This document shows, one piece after another, positions 12,635 through 23,900 of a DNA stretch of 64,000 nucleotides; the first letter of the stretch is position 1; each line of letters opens with the position of its first letter. This DNA comes from Paguma larvata (Eukaryota > Chordata > Mammalia > Carnivora > Viverridae). Where the stretch lies: positions 13,438,001 to 13,502,000 of the forward strand of contig CM057844.1 in NCBI GenBank assembly GCA_030068075.1, given 5' to 3'. The position numbers and the translations under genes were made by a program. The notes beneath the pieces were generated by a model. It ran no database searches and was not told the DNA's origin. It was given only the letters and a program-made list of their open reading frames with translations.

Positions 12635-13725
12635 TGATCCTTTCTCTCTCCTTAAATATCTAACTCTTCCTCCCTCATCTTCTCTAGTAGCTAGAAACCT
12701 TGCTTCTACTTCCTGGAGATTATAGAAGCAATCAGCTTACACCCCACAAGTTCTTACCACCATGCCTACTCTCTTACTTCTTAGTACTACAGTAAATTGT
12801 CATGTGCCATTTAAGGTCAGCTCCTCCATTCTCATCTGTTAGAGGATGTTGCTCTGGTGATTCTCCCTTCTTTCTGCTGCATCTTCAACTCTTCCTCTTC
12901 TATGGATGATTCCTATCACCATAATCAGTCCCTTAATATTTCTCATCATTACACAACAAAATTGTCTATTAATCCCACTTCCCCCTTCAGAAAATACCTT
13001 TTTCTCCCTTTACAGCAAACCTTACAGAAAGAGGTATCTATATTCATACTGTCCAATTTATCTCGTTCCATTTTTCCTGAACCCACTCTACTCAAGATTT
13101 GTCCCAACTACTCTACTAAATGTGAAGGTTATCAATGGCATAAGGTTTGCTAAATACAGTAGTTAATTCTCATCTAATTCAGTCAGCGGCTTTTGATTTT
13201 TCTCCTCCTTGAAAGAACTTATACACCTGGCTTCCAAGACATGATCAAACCCACTTGATTTTCTTCCTCCCATCAGATTTTCTGTTTCCTCTAGGTCTTC
13301 CTAAACTCTAATCATTGTCCTTTTTGGGTTAAGTCCTTAGGACACTTCTCTATTTTATTCACTTTCTTGGTAAACTCATCAAGATTCATAGCTTTATGTA
13401 TTTCTAAGCGTGTACCTCTTCCCAGAACACTAGTTTCATACATCCAACATCCTACTAAGCTTTTTCATTGATGTCTAATAGGTATCAGAATGGAACATGT
13501 CTAGAAATTAAATATCTATATTTTACCCCTCCCACACCTTACTCTACCTCAGTAAATGTCAATTCCAGTTGTTCAGATTCTTTAAAACCCAAAAAAACAG
13601 AAAACAAAAATCTATACCCATCCTTGCTTTCTGTTTTATTCATACCCCATATTTTATATATCATCAAATTCTACTGCTCTACCTTCAAATTAAAAGAATC
13701 TCATATTTATCATCACTTCTATCAC
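12635..13725 (+). mobile_element. Ancient LINE-2 (L2) ORF2 region, first half
   Basis: Sense L2-clade LINE. The text follows L2 ORF2 order: 'ttctgctgcatcttcaactc', 'cagcaaaccttacagaaaga', 'gaacccactctactcaagat', 'ggcttccaagacatgatc', 'ttggtaaactcatcaagatt', 'gatgtctaataggtatcag' and 'cctcagtaaatgtcaattcc'. In the family these encode the reverse-transcriptase fingers and palm. Here the frame is broken throughout. It stops at the ERVL insertion and resumes at 18537. Confidence 0.7.
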
Positions 13726-14410
13726 TGTCACATATACAGATATCTTCCATTTGCTCTTCTCCACCCTTCCTCACACCATTCTTTAAATTAGCTCCCTGGG
13801 TCCTGTCAGTTAGGTTCAACCATGGGCAGCATTGATAAGAACTTGAGAGAATGGAGATAGTGAGTTCAGGGGAGTAATATTCCTGGTTCCCATCATACAG
13901 TCCTCCTAGGCTCATGAGTCTCTAATTGAAAGTTCTGGATCATCTCAAGACAGCCTACTTGATGCCACTTTCTCCTTCTGGATTCCAGTAACCATCATCT
14001 CAATCCCTTCTGACCAGGAATGATGACAAATTCTCTAATATTAACAACAGATCATCATACTGTCCCTTTTAGTTTCCCTATAACCCACTTACATATTTGT
14101 AAATAGTCATTTTGTAAATAAACCTTCTTTATTTTTTTAAAGTTTATTTATTTTGAGAGAGAGAGAGAGAGGGAGGGAGGTAGAACATGAGTGAGGGAGG
14201 GGCAGAGAGAAAGAGAAAGAATCCCAAGCAGACTTAGTGCTGTTTGTGCAGAGCCTGATGTAGGGCTCAATCTCATGAACTGTGGGATCATGACCTGAGC
14301 TGAAATTAAGAGCTGGACTCTCAATGCTTAACCACCCAGGCACTACTAAACCTTCTTAAATTATAATTTGAATATGGCACTTGCTTCCTGATTGAGAACT
14401 TGAATGACCA
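13726..14410 (+). repeat. 5' LTR of the ERVL provirus (SINE-interrupted)
   Basis: It starts TGTCAC and shares an early block with the 3' LTR: 'agatatcttccatttgctct' here, 'gaatatcttctatttgtctc' there. The 3' part has 'gtaaatagtcattttgtaaa' and ends 'gagaacttgaatgacca', parallel to 'ggggacttgacca' in the 3' LTR. A SINE interrupts it at 14130-14346. Confidence 0.6.
14130..14346 (-). mobile_element. CAN-SINE, antisense, inside the 5' LTR
   Basis: T-rich tail, (GA)n block at 14155-14170, then the antisense tRNA-like head ending 'accacccaggca'. Flanked by exact 11-bp copies of TAAACCTTCTT at 14119-14129 and 14347-14357, which restores a continuous LTR when removed. Confidence 0.93.
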
Positions 14411-14437
14411 TAATTACTATCAAAAGTAACTCAAAAG

Positions 14438-14647
14438 GTGCCTGGGTGGTTCAGTCAGTTGAGCGCCTGACTTTGGCTCAGGTCATGATCTCACAGTTCA
14501 TGAGTTTGAGCCCCTCATCAGGCTCACTGCTGTCAGTGCAGAGCCTGCTTTGGATCCTCTGTCCCCCTCTCTTTCTGCCCCTCCCCGACTTGTGCGCATG
14601 TGCTCTTTCTGTCTCCCAAAAGTAAAAATAAAACACTAAAAAAAAGG
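14438..14647 (+). mobile_element. CAN-SINE, sense
   Basis: The head 'ggtgcctgggtggttcagtc' is followed by a B-box-like 'gagtttgagcccc', a CT-rich middle and an A-rich end (14633-14646). It abuts the next SINE head to tail. Confidence 0.92.
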
Positions 14648-14648
14648 T

Positions 14649-14868
14649 AGGGGTGCCTGGGTGCCTCAGTCAGTTAAGCATCCAACTCTTGGTTTTGGCT
14701 CAGGTAATGATCACGGTTCATGGGTTTGAGCCCCATACTGAGCCCCATACTGAGTGGTGACAGCACTGAGCCTACTTGGGATTCTCTCACTCCCTTTCTC
14801 TTCCCCTCTCTCGCTCACTATTTCTCACTCAAAAATATACATACATCATACATACATACATAAAATAA
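14649..14868 (+). mobile_element. CAN-SINE, sense, with internal duplication
   Basis: The head 'ggggtgcctgggtgcctcag' starts directly after the A tail of the previous SINE. It carries a short tandem duplication, 'gagccccatact' twice at about 14729-14754, and an ATAC-repeat tail at 14837-14862. It was probably inserted into the A tail of its neighbour. Confidence 0.92.
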
Positions 14869-16667
14869 CCCAAGAAACAGGCTTTAAAAGTGAGATTCTG
14901 TGATTGGATTGCACATATCCCAAAGGAAGAAATGGGACATGAGGAATCCAGAGCAATAGTAGCAAGATTTCTCCAGTTAGCATAATATGCAGTACAAATT
15001 AAGGCAAGGTATTAGGACATCAAGTGGCTGAAACACTTTGTCATTGTGTCAACACTAGTGATTATAAAGACTAAAATAAAGGAAACTTTCTTCTTCTTAT
15101 GGCTTAAGAGAATAAACATGAGAAAGATAAAAATTATAAATGATATGTATAAAATTAAGACAACTAGGGAAATCAAAACACCTTTATGGCAGACTTGAAA
15201 GAATCTTTTATCCCCTGTAGTCACAGAGCAAATATGGTTGAGGGTTATAAGAGCAGAATAATTTCAGTGGCTTTTTACATATTGAACTCAACTAGGTCTC
15301 TTATGGTAAGGTAAAGGTAATATTTGGGAAGGATTAGAACCATCAGGTATAGCATGGGATGTTGGGGTAAATGTGGATGAGGCTAAGAATCCTGAAATTC
15401 CAAATTATCCTTAGTTTCCTTACCAATAAAGGTAAAAGAAGGTATGAAAATATTAATCATATTCCTGAGCAAATTACAGACGTATGCTTGAGAATTGCAG
15501 AAGTGATCATTTCTATTATATGTCTTTTAATTCACCTTTTTGGCTTAATAAAAAAAAAAGAAAACAATACCAAATGGCTCCCGTAGGATAACAGATCATC
15601 AAAATTTAGTCATGTGATTATGACAATCATAAACATAGTTACAAAATGGTTAGTCTCTACTACAACAAATCAACACAATGTGTGGGATCTGATATGCAGT
15701 TATTGATCTATTTTCCTTCCCTTTTCAATCGGGAAGGTTAACCGTTGTCCCAGGATTATGTGAATCCCCCTGTTCTCTATCATAATATAGTCTCTAGGGA
15801 ATGTGATCAATTTTAAATCCTGTAAAACATCATGCTGATCCAATTAATTTATGGCATTATATTAATTGGACCTGGTAAGCATGAAGTATCATATTCCTTT
15901 GATACCTTAGGAAGGCACAGGTATTCCAGATGATGAAAGAGAAACTTTGCCGAAGTTCAACAACCTACTTTGGAGTTTATAGGGCCCAGCAGTAGGAGTC
16001 TTGGCAGGATATCCCTTCCAAAGTAAGGGACAAATTTTGGCACCTTGCACCACTTATCATAAAGAAAGAGTCACAGTACTTGGTAGACTTGTTTGGATTT
16101 TGAAGATAATATGTAACACATCTGGGTTTGCTGCTTTGAATCATTTACTTGATAACTCATAGTACTGCCAATTTCAAATGGGGCTCAGGGCACAAAAAGG
16201 GTTCTGCAGCTAGTACAGGCTTTGGTATAAACTTCCTTATCACTTGGGCCTATGACCCAGCTGAAGCAATAATAGTATAATTGTCTGTGGTAGAGTTGTT
16301 GAATGTATCCTCTGAGAATTCCCCAAATATAAAACCTTATACAGATATCTAGGGTTTTAGAGTGAAGACATGCTCTCCTTTGTTGATAACTGTTTTCTAT
16401 TTGAAAAGCTGATTTTAGATTGCTAGTGGGTCTGTATACAAAATGGAGACAGAAGTTATAAATTAACAGCATGGTTTTTCTCTCACAAAAGCTGATCTGG
16501 CTACTACCATTATGGAGTGTGTCTAAAAAAAAAGAGGAAAATGCTGATAATCCAATATTGCACCATTCCCTGAAAACCCAGTCAGCCACTTGGTAGCAAT
16601 TGACTGCATTGGGTGTCTTCTGTCATGGAGGGGAGATACACAGTCTCAAAGGAATAGGCGTATATCA

Positions 16668-16899
16668 GGGCACCTGGGTGGCTCAGTCGGTTAAGCATTC
16701 AACTTTGGCTCAAGTCATGATCTCACGGTTCATGAGTTCAAGCTCCATGTCAGGCTTTCTGCTGACAGCTCGGAGCCTGGAGTCGGCTTCAGATTCTGTA
16801 TCTCTCTCTCTCTCTGCCCCTCCCCTGCTCATGCCCTGTCTCTCTGTCTCTCTCTCTCTCTCTAAAAGATAAATAAACATTATTTTTAATTGAAAAATG
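16668..16899 (+). mobile_element. CAN-SINE, sense, inside ERVL
   Basis: The head 'gggcacctgggtggctcagt' is followed by 'cacggttcatgagttcaagc' and (CT)n runs at 16801-16862, with tail 'aaaagataaataaacatt'. Imperfect 14-bp flanks (16654-16667 and 16900-16913, 11 of 14 matching) suggest an older insertion. Confidence 0.92.
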
Positions 16900-18033
16900 A
16901 TAGACATATATTAATGATACTGATTTGCCTTCCCTGCCCATAGGGTTTTACAAGCACAGGCATTTGTGGACTTACAGAATACCTTCTTCATTACCAGGGC
17001 ATCCTGTACGGTGTTTCTTCCAACCAGGAGATTGGTTTTACAGCAAAGCTCACACTTATAGAATCACCACATGGCCCATCATCCAGAAGGGGCAGGCATG
17101 ATAGAAGCCTGGGATGTCCAGCCGAAAGAACAATAACAAAATCAGCTGGAAGTTAATATCCTAGAATATTGAGTGCTCTACTATAGGTGGAATATATGCT
17201 TTAAACATGTGGCCAATACATATTTTTTGTTTGTTTTTTAACTTAGCCTAAATGTACATTTTGGAACCTAACAGTGGAGTGACCCCTCTCACTATTATAC
17301 CAATAAACCACTTGACAATTTTCTTCCTTCCCATTCCCACAACCTAAGGTTCACTGTATTTAAAGGTCCTGGTGTCCGAAAGAGGAATGCTTCTACTGGA
17401 ACGTAAGATCATGGATTCACTGATTTAAAAAATGAGAATTCTCCCTGCTCATTTGGTTCCTGGTACATACAACCAACAGTCAGAGAAGTAACCTATACTA
17501 GCCAAGGTGATCCATCCTTATCACATAGGGGAAAATGAGTTGTTGCTACATAATGAAGGCAAGAATATTGTTTTAGGAACCCATGAATTTTGTGGATTAC
17601 CTTCTCATACTTCTTTGACCAAAAGTCCTGTAACCAGTGGAAAGCTGTGGCAACCCAAAAATTAATTATCAAGGGCTCATATCTTCCCTGAATGAAGTTT
17701 TGTGTCATTCTACCAGGTAAAAAGCACTGACTATATACTGCTAGCCAACAGAAAGGGGAAAGGGAAGTATGCAACAGTCTGTTGAAGACCACTGTGATTA
17801 CCAAATTTGGCTCAAGATCCAATACAGAAGCAAAGTCCTGTAGTAGCTATGCTCTATGTCACTGAATTTTTTTCTCTCTTCTCTCTCCCTACCACCTGAT
17901 ATGAATAATACAAGTGGTATTTGTTATATAGATGGTAGGTAGGAGGATTACTGCATAGACAACATCCACAGTGATGTGGTATCTTACGGGATTTCATGCA
18001 TTTCCTAGGTTGACGACTACAAACTTTTCACAT

Positions 18034-18053
18034 AGAAAAAAGAAAAGAGAAGA
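18034..18053 (+). other. Polypurine tract before the 3' LTR
   Basis: An uninterrupted 20-base purine run about 20 bp upstream of the 3' LTR start. This is where retroviruses place the primer for plus-strand DNA synthesis. Its position supports the provirus reading, but the run could be a coincidence in an A-rich region. Confidence 0.45.
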
Positions 18054-18073
18054 TGTTGAGGACAAGAGTAGAC

Positions 18074-18536
18074 TGTGATGAATATCTTCTATTTGTCTCT
18101 CCAGATATACTTTGTGTCTGCTTTCTGCCCCAGGAGGCTGACGTTGTAGGGACACTGATGGTTCCCTTTCCCTCTAGCTCCGGACTGGGTTTAGTCAAAG
18201 GATAGATTTGACAGGATATTGGATGGATTGAAGAAAGTGAGGCCATGATGTCTATTGCTCTGGTTCACCCTGTGAGGTCCCTGCTCAGACGGACTTTTTC
18301 TATATGACTTTCTCCTGTCAGATTCTGGAACTCTTTTCTTCCCTTATCCTTTTTGGATTAGACACAGTAAGAATTACTCACCCTGGATTACAACACCATC
18401 TCTTTTGATTCCCATATATGCTATTTACACTTCATAATTAGTCCCTTTGTGAAATAAACAAAATTATCTGAATTATCAAAATTAAAGTTTGCCACCTGTT
18501 TCCTGTTGGGGACTTGACCAAAACTTCTCACTAGTC
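18074..18536 (+). repeat. 3' LTR of the ERVL provirus
   Basis: It starts TGTGATG and ends near 'tttgccacctgtttcctg' plus 'ttggggacttgacca', the conserved end of MLT2/ERVL LTRs. A 'tagtccctttgtgaaataaa' block contains an AATAAA-type polyadenylation signal. The end is placed between 18530 (CA) and 18536. Confidence 0.62.
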
Positions 18537-19205
18537 TAACCTACCACCATCACTACCAGAATTACGATAATAACCTCCTAACTGCTCCCACTTCTGCTCT
18601 TATCTGCCTCTATTCTATTCTCAACCCAGCCACCAGAATTTTCTTTTTAAAGCATACATGAGATCAAGACACTTGGCTAATAAAAATCTTCAAATGGCTT
18701 CCTGATTCACCTAGAGTAAGTTTTTTGTTGGTCCACAAGGTCCTACATGATCTCCTCACTCTTTACCTCCTATTTCCCACCTTCATTTACTCTATCTAGC
18801 CAGTAAGAGCTCTGCCAACAGTTCCTACCAAGTATCATTTGCTTTTTATGGAAAGCTTATTCCCCAGATACCCACATGGTTCCCTCCTTCACTTCCTTCA
18901 TGCCCTCACTCAAGTAGCAACTTTCCAAGGTAATAAAAAGTGAAAAAGTCCTAGACCACATTATCTAAAAATTGTAACCCTCCTCCAATATGATCTATTC
19001 TCTCTTCCTACTTAATTTTTCTCCTAAGCTACCCTTAGTCTTATTTATTTAATTCATCTTTTTTCCTCTTTCTCTCTTTCGAGATATAAACATTGAGAGT
19101 ACAGGAATCGTTGCTCAGAACTTTTACTCAACATCTAGAAATGTGCCTGTCACATAACATGTGCTCAGTCAATATTACCTGAACCAATTTATTCATTCAT
19201 TTCCA
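18537..19205 (+). mobile_element. LINE-2, second half, to its 3' end
   Basis: It continues the L2 broken at 13725: 'ataataacctcctaactgct', 'ctattctcaacccagccac', 'atcttcaaatggcttcctga', 'ggtcctacatgatctcctca', 'agcttattccccagata' and the terminal 'acatgtgctcagtcaatat' with 'attcattcattt'. Joined to the first half, about 1.75 kb of one L2 is present. Confidence 0.75.
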
Positions 19206-19328
19206 GTTTACTCAGGGTAAAAGCCAAGGTATTTTGGCTCAAATATTAAGTTCCTAATCAATATGAATTAAATTGTCAAGTATCAGATTGTGAGTCACTG
19301 TAGAATATACAGGCATTTATTTCTTTTT

Positions 19329-19341
19329 AAAAGAAAAGTAG
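19329..19341 (+). repeat. Target-site duplication, L1 5' side
   Basis: AAAAGAAAAGTAG, identical to 25023-25035. It is preceded by TTTTT, giving the TT/AAAA site cut by L1 endonuclease. Confidence 0.95.
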
Positions 19342-20001
19342 TCAGGTGAACGCAGTTTTGTTTTAAGGCTGATCACGTGGCCACAGCGGAGAACCTTTAA
19401 CCTAGTCAAGCTTCGCTATTTAAAAGGTGCCCTGGGAACGCGGGGGCTTCAGCCAAGCACTCCCTAAAAAAGGTAGGGGGAAAATTATTTTTCCTCCTCT
19501 GCAGTTTGTGGCGGCTAGGATGAGACCTGCGGAGAGAACCCAGTCTTTCTGGAACCTGTAGCCGCAGCCTCTGGGAAACCCGCGGAAGCCGCACAAGCTG
19601 AGAATTCTCGCCGGAGTCAGCTATTTGTGGTGCTTGCTCGAGGGAAGAAGGTGAAGAACTCCAAACACTAGGAGATTAAAGAAGAAGAAGTTATGATCCA
19701 AATCAAGTCTGAAACGTCTTTCAATTGACTGCTTTCCCTGTTAGTAACTGAAGAGGCAATACTACTTCTTTCAAAAACCAGTGAACAAAAGTGCTATGAA
19801 GAAAAAAATTGGGAGAAATCTTCATTCTTCCCTTCTGCAGTCCCAGTGGAAAATCCACTGTGTTTACGAGGCCTCAAACTACGACTTTCTGTCTCATCAG
19901 CCTGGGAGACTGCTGGAAGTTCTGATCGACGCCTGCCACCTGTGAATCGTTTTCCTTTCCAGGGCAACTTCAAGAAACAACCCATAACACATCCAGCCAA
20001 A
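19342..20001 (+). promoter_or_regulatory. L1 5' UTR with internal promoter
   Basis: The 660-bp leader before ORF1 should carry the RNA polymerase II internal promoter that lets L1 transcribe itself. The first 280 bp are richer in G+C and CpG than the surroundings, and there is a palindromic E-box, CACGTG, at 19374-19379. No TATA box was recognised, as expected for L1. Whether the promoter is complete cannot be judged without a felid consensus. Transcription-factor assignments are inference. Confidence 0.7.
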
Positions 20002-20895
20002 ATGACGAGATGGAAGAATTCTCCTCAAAAGAATCTACAAGAAGTAGTGACAGCTCAAGAATTAATGAAAACAGATATAAGCAACATAACAGAACTTGAA
20101 TATAGACTGATAATCATAAAACTAATTGCTGGCCTTGAAAAAAGCTTAGATGAATGCAAGGGGTCCCGCGCAGCAGAGTTCAAGGACCTTAAAAACGGTC
20201 AGGAAGAATTAAAGAAGACATTGGAAGAAATACAGGGGAAACTGGAAGCAGCCACAGCACGGATTGAAGAGGTAGAGGAAAGGGTTAGCGCATTAGAAGA
20301 CAAAATCATTGAAAAAGAGGAAGCAGATAAAAAGAGAGAGAAGCTGATCCAGGAACAGGAAAGGAGAATTCGAGAACTGAGCGATGCACTCAAAAGAAAC
20401 AATATCCGTATCATAGGAGTTCCAGAGGAAGAAGAGAGAGAGAAAGGAGTCGAAGGGGTTCTTGAACAAATCATTGCTGAGAACTTCTTCAACATGAGGA
20501 AGGAAACGGGCATGGAAATCCAAGAGGCACAGAGAACTCCCCTCAGACGTAACTTGAATAGACCTTCTGCACGGCACATCATAGTGAAGCTGGCAAAATA
20601 CAAAGATAGGGAGAGAATCCTGAAAGCAGCTAGGGACAAAAGAACCCTAACATACAAAGAGAGACCTATAAGGGTAGTAGCAGACTTATCTACAGAAACT
20701 TGGCAAGCCAGAAAGGAATGGCAGGATATCTTCAATGTGATGAGCAAGAAGGACATGCAACCAAGAATTCTGTATCCGGCTAGCCTGTCATTCAGAATAG
20801 AAGGAGAGATCAAGGTTTTTCCCAACAAACAAAAACTGAAAGAATTTATCACAAATAAGCCAGCACTGCAAGAGATCCTGAGGGGCATTCTATGA
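20002..20895 (+). CDS. L1 ORF1 protein, intact (RNA-binding chaperone)
   Basis: A 297-residue open frame from ATG at 20002 (A at -3) to TGA at 20893. The frame stays open 52 codons upstream, but only from a GTG, so I use the ATG. The protein has a basic N terminus, a long charged coiled coil (about residues 60-130, rich in E, K, R and L), an RRM-like domain beginning at KRNNIRIIGVPE (residues 131-142), and a C-terminal domain with the conserved YPASLSF stretch (residues 258-264). In L1 this protein trimerises, coats its own RNA and acts as a nucleic-acid chaperone in the cytoplasmic ribonucleoprotein. It is somewhat shorter than the 338-residue human protein, with the difference in the N-terminal part. 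No stop or frameshift is seen. ORF2 starts 47 bp downstream. The gene is probably competent for translation if transcribed, but its partner ORF2 is not. Confidence 0.93.
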   Translation: MTRWKNSPQKNLQEVVTAQELMKTDISNITELEYRLIIIKLIAGLEKSLDECKGSRAAEFKDLKNGQEELKKTLEEIQGKLEAATARIEEVEERVSALEDKIIEKEEADKKREKLIQEQERRIRELSDALKRNNIRIIGVPEEEEREKGVEGVLEQIIAENFFNMRKETGMEIQEAQRTPLRRNLNRPSARHIIVKLAKYKDRERILKAARDKRTLTYKERPIRVVADLSTETWQARKEWQDIFNVMSKKDMQPRILYPASLSFRIEGEIKVFPNKQKLKEFITNKPALQEILRGIL

Positions 20896-20942
20896 AGACA
20901 AGGCTGCAAAGAACACAAACTGCCAGGGACAGCCTTACAAGC

Positions 20943-23900
20943 ATGAAACTTACGGATAATACAGTGACTGTAAGCCCATATTTTTCAATATTAACACTGA
21001 ATGTAAATGGACTAAATGCGCCAATCAAAAGACACAGGATAACAGAATGGATTAAAAAACAAGACCATCTATTTGCTGTCTTCAAGAAACTCATCTTAAA
21101 CCTGAAGATACCTTCAGATTGAAAGTGAGGGAATGGAGAACTATCTACCATGCTACTGGAAGTCAGAAGAAAGCCGGAGTAGCCACACTTATATCAGACA
21201 AATTAGACTTTAAAATGAACGATGTAATAAGAGATGAAGAAGGACATTATATAATAGTCTCAGGGACCATCCAGCAGGAAGAGCTAACAATTGTAAATAT
21301 CTACGCACCGAATTCGGGGGCACCCAAATTTGTAAAACAACTAATTACAAACATTAGCAACCTCATCGATAAAAATGTCCTAATAGTAGGGGATCTCAAC
21401 ACTCCACTGTCAGCCTTGGATAGATCCACAAAACAGAAAATCTCCGCAGAAACAATAGCCCTGAATGACACATTAGGACAGATGGGCCTCACAGACATCT
21501 TTAGGGTCCTTCATCCAGAAGCAAAGGAATTTACGTTCTTCTCATCTGCACACGGTACATTTTCCAAGATAGACCATATTCTGGGGCACAGGGAAGCTCT
21601 GAATAAATATAAAAGAATTGAGATCATACCATGTACACTGTCAGACCACAATGCTTTGAAACTTGAAATCAACCACAGGAGAAAGCCTGGAAAATATCCA
21701 AGAACATGACGGCTAAGAAATAACCTACTAAAAGATGACTGGGTCAACCAAGCCATCAGAGAAGAAATTAAAAAATACATGGAAACAAATGAAAATGAAA
21801 ATACAACAATCCAAACGCTCTGGGACGCAGCAAAAGCAGTCCTGAGAGGGAAATATATTGCAATCCAGGCCCATCTCAAAAAACAAGAAAAATCAATAAC
21901 ACAAATTCTAACAGCACGCCTAAAGGAACTAGAAGCAGATCAACTAAAACAACCCAAGCCCAGCAGAAAGAGAGAAATAACAAAGATCAGAGCACAAATT
22001 AATCATATGGAGACAGAAAAGGTAGTGTAACAGATCAATGAAACCAAAAGCTGGTTCTTTGAAAAAATAAACAAAATAGACAAACCTCTAGCCAGGCTTC
22101 TCAAAAAGAAAAGAGAGAGAACTCAAATAGATAAAATCGTGAATAAAAAGGGAGAAATTACAACCAATCCCTCAGAGATACAAGCAATAATCAGAGAATA
22201 CTATGAAAAATTATATGCCACCAAACTTGGCAACCTGGAAGAAATGGACAGCTTCCTAAATAGCCACACGCTACCAAAACTCAAACGGGAAGAAATAGAA
22301 AATTTGAACAGACCCATAACTAATGAAGAAATAGAATCAGTTATTAAAAACCTCCCAGCAAATAAAAGCCCTGGACCAGATGGCTTTCCTGCGGAATTTT
22401 ACCAGACATTTAAAACAGAGTTAATTCCTATCCTCCTCAAGCTGTTCCAAAAAATTGAAACGGAAGGAAAACTCCCGGACTCATTCTATGAAGCCAGCAT
22501 CAGTTTGATTCCCAAACCAGATAGAGACCCAGCAAAGAAAGAAAATTACAGGCCAATATCCCTGATGAATATGGATGCAAAAATTCTCAACAAGATCCTA
22601 GCAAATCGAATCCAACAGCATATAAAGAGAATTATCCACCATGATCAAGTAGGATTCATCCCTGGGTTGCAGGGCTGGTTCAATATTCGCAAATCAATCA
22701 ACGTGATACATCACATCAACAAAAGAAAAGATAAGAACCATATGATCCTGTCAATAGATGCAGAAAAAGCATTTGACAAAATACAGCATCCTTTCTTAAT
22801 AAAAACTCTCGAGAAAGTCGGGATAGAAGGAACATACTTAAACCTCATAAAAGCCATCTATGAAAAGCCCACAGCTAATATCATCCTCAATGGGGAAAAA
22901 TTGAAAGCCTTCCCCCTGAGATCAGGAACACGACAGGGGTGTCCACTCTCGCCACTGCTATTTAACATAGTGCTGGAAGTCTTAGCATCGGCAATCAGAC
23001 AACAAAACAAAATAAAAGGCATCAAGATTGGCAAGGAGGAAGTCAAACTTTCACTTTTTGCAGATGACATGATACTTTACATGGAAAACCCGACGGAATC
23101 CACCAAAAGCCTACTAGAACTGATTCATGATTTCAGCAAAGTTGCAGGATACAAAATCAATGTACAGAAATCGGTGGCATTTCTATACACCAACAATGAA
23201 GCAGCAGAAAGAGAAATAAAGAAGCTAATCCCTTTCACAATTGCACCAAAAACCATAAAATACTTAGGAATAAACCTAACCAAAGAGGTGAAAGACCTCT
23301 ACACTGAAAACTATAAAAAACTTATGAAGGAAATTGAGGAAGACACAAGGAAATGGAAAAACATCCCATGCTCATGGATTGGAAGAATAAATATCGTCAA
23401 AATGGCAATACTACCCAAAGCAATCTACACATTCAATGCAATCCCAATCAAAATTGCACCAGCATTCTTCTCAAAGCTAGAGCAAACAATCCTAAAATTT
23501 GTATGGAACCACAAAAGACCTCGAATAGCCAAAATAATACTGAAGAATAAAACCAAGGCGGGAGGCATCACAATCCCAGACTTTAACCTCTACTACAAAG
23601 CGGTGGTCATCAAGACTGTATGGTATTGGCACAAAAACAGACACATAGACCAATGGAATAGAATAGAAAACTCAGAAATGGACCCGCAAGTATATGGCCA
23701 ACTAATCTTTGACAAAGCGGGAAAATGTATCCAATGGAAAAAAGACAGCCTCTTTAACAAATGGTGCTGGGAGAATTGGACAGCAACATGCAAAAGAATG
23801 AAACTAGACCACTTTCTTACACCACTCACAAAAATAAATTCTAAATGGATAAAAGATCTGAATGTGAGGCAGGAAACCGTCAAAATCCTAGAGGAGAAAA

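Larger units (their letters stand above)
14869..18073 (+). mobile_element. ERVL internal region remnants (gag/pol-like)
   Basis: Decayed retroviral internal sequence between the two LTRs. The clearest part is about 16920-17400, which follows the ERVL pol integrase region in order: 'acagaataccttcttcatta', 'ggcatcctgtac', 'gttttacagcaaagctcac', 'cccatcatccagaaggggc' and 'tatatgctttaaac'. In an intact relative this would encode the enzyme that joins viral DNA to host DNA. Stops and frameshifts occur in every frame and the longest minus-strand frames are chance shadows. A SINE interrupts it at 16668-16899. The 14.9-15.6 kb portion is assigned to gag only by position and is uncertain. Confidence 0.55.
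13726..18536 (+). mobile_element. Ancient ERVL-type provirus inserted in L2
   Basis: A decayed class III (ERVL/MLT2-type) endogenous retrovirus. Two related LTRs bracket an internal region in which remnants of pol can be recognised. Without the inserted SINE the 5' LTR is about 457 bp and the 3' LTR about 463 bp. L2 sequence on the left breaks at 13725 and continues collinearly on the right, and a short L2 stretch ('acttct..cac') occurs on both sides as a candidate target duplication. Without three internal SINEs the internal region is about 3 kb, shorter than a complete ERVL, so it is internally deleted. No open retroviral gene survives. Old, broken and non-functional. Confidence 0.65.

Noticed and set aside
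14837..14862. Regular ATAC repeats, considered as a CRISPR-like or satellite array
   Set aside because: It is only the simple-repeat tail of a SINE; there are no spacers.
16185..16589. 134-codon minus-strand frame
   Set aside because: It is antisense to decayed ERVL sequence, with no domain similarity.
19406..19594. 62-codon arginine-rich antisense frame in the L1 5' UTR, reminiscent of primate ORF0
   Set aside because: It begins with GTG and contains no internal ATG. Arginine richness follows from GC content.
20199..20918. 239-codon minus-strand frame
   Set aside because: It is the antisense shadow of L1 ORF1; its serine and leucine richness mirrors the coiled-coil codons.
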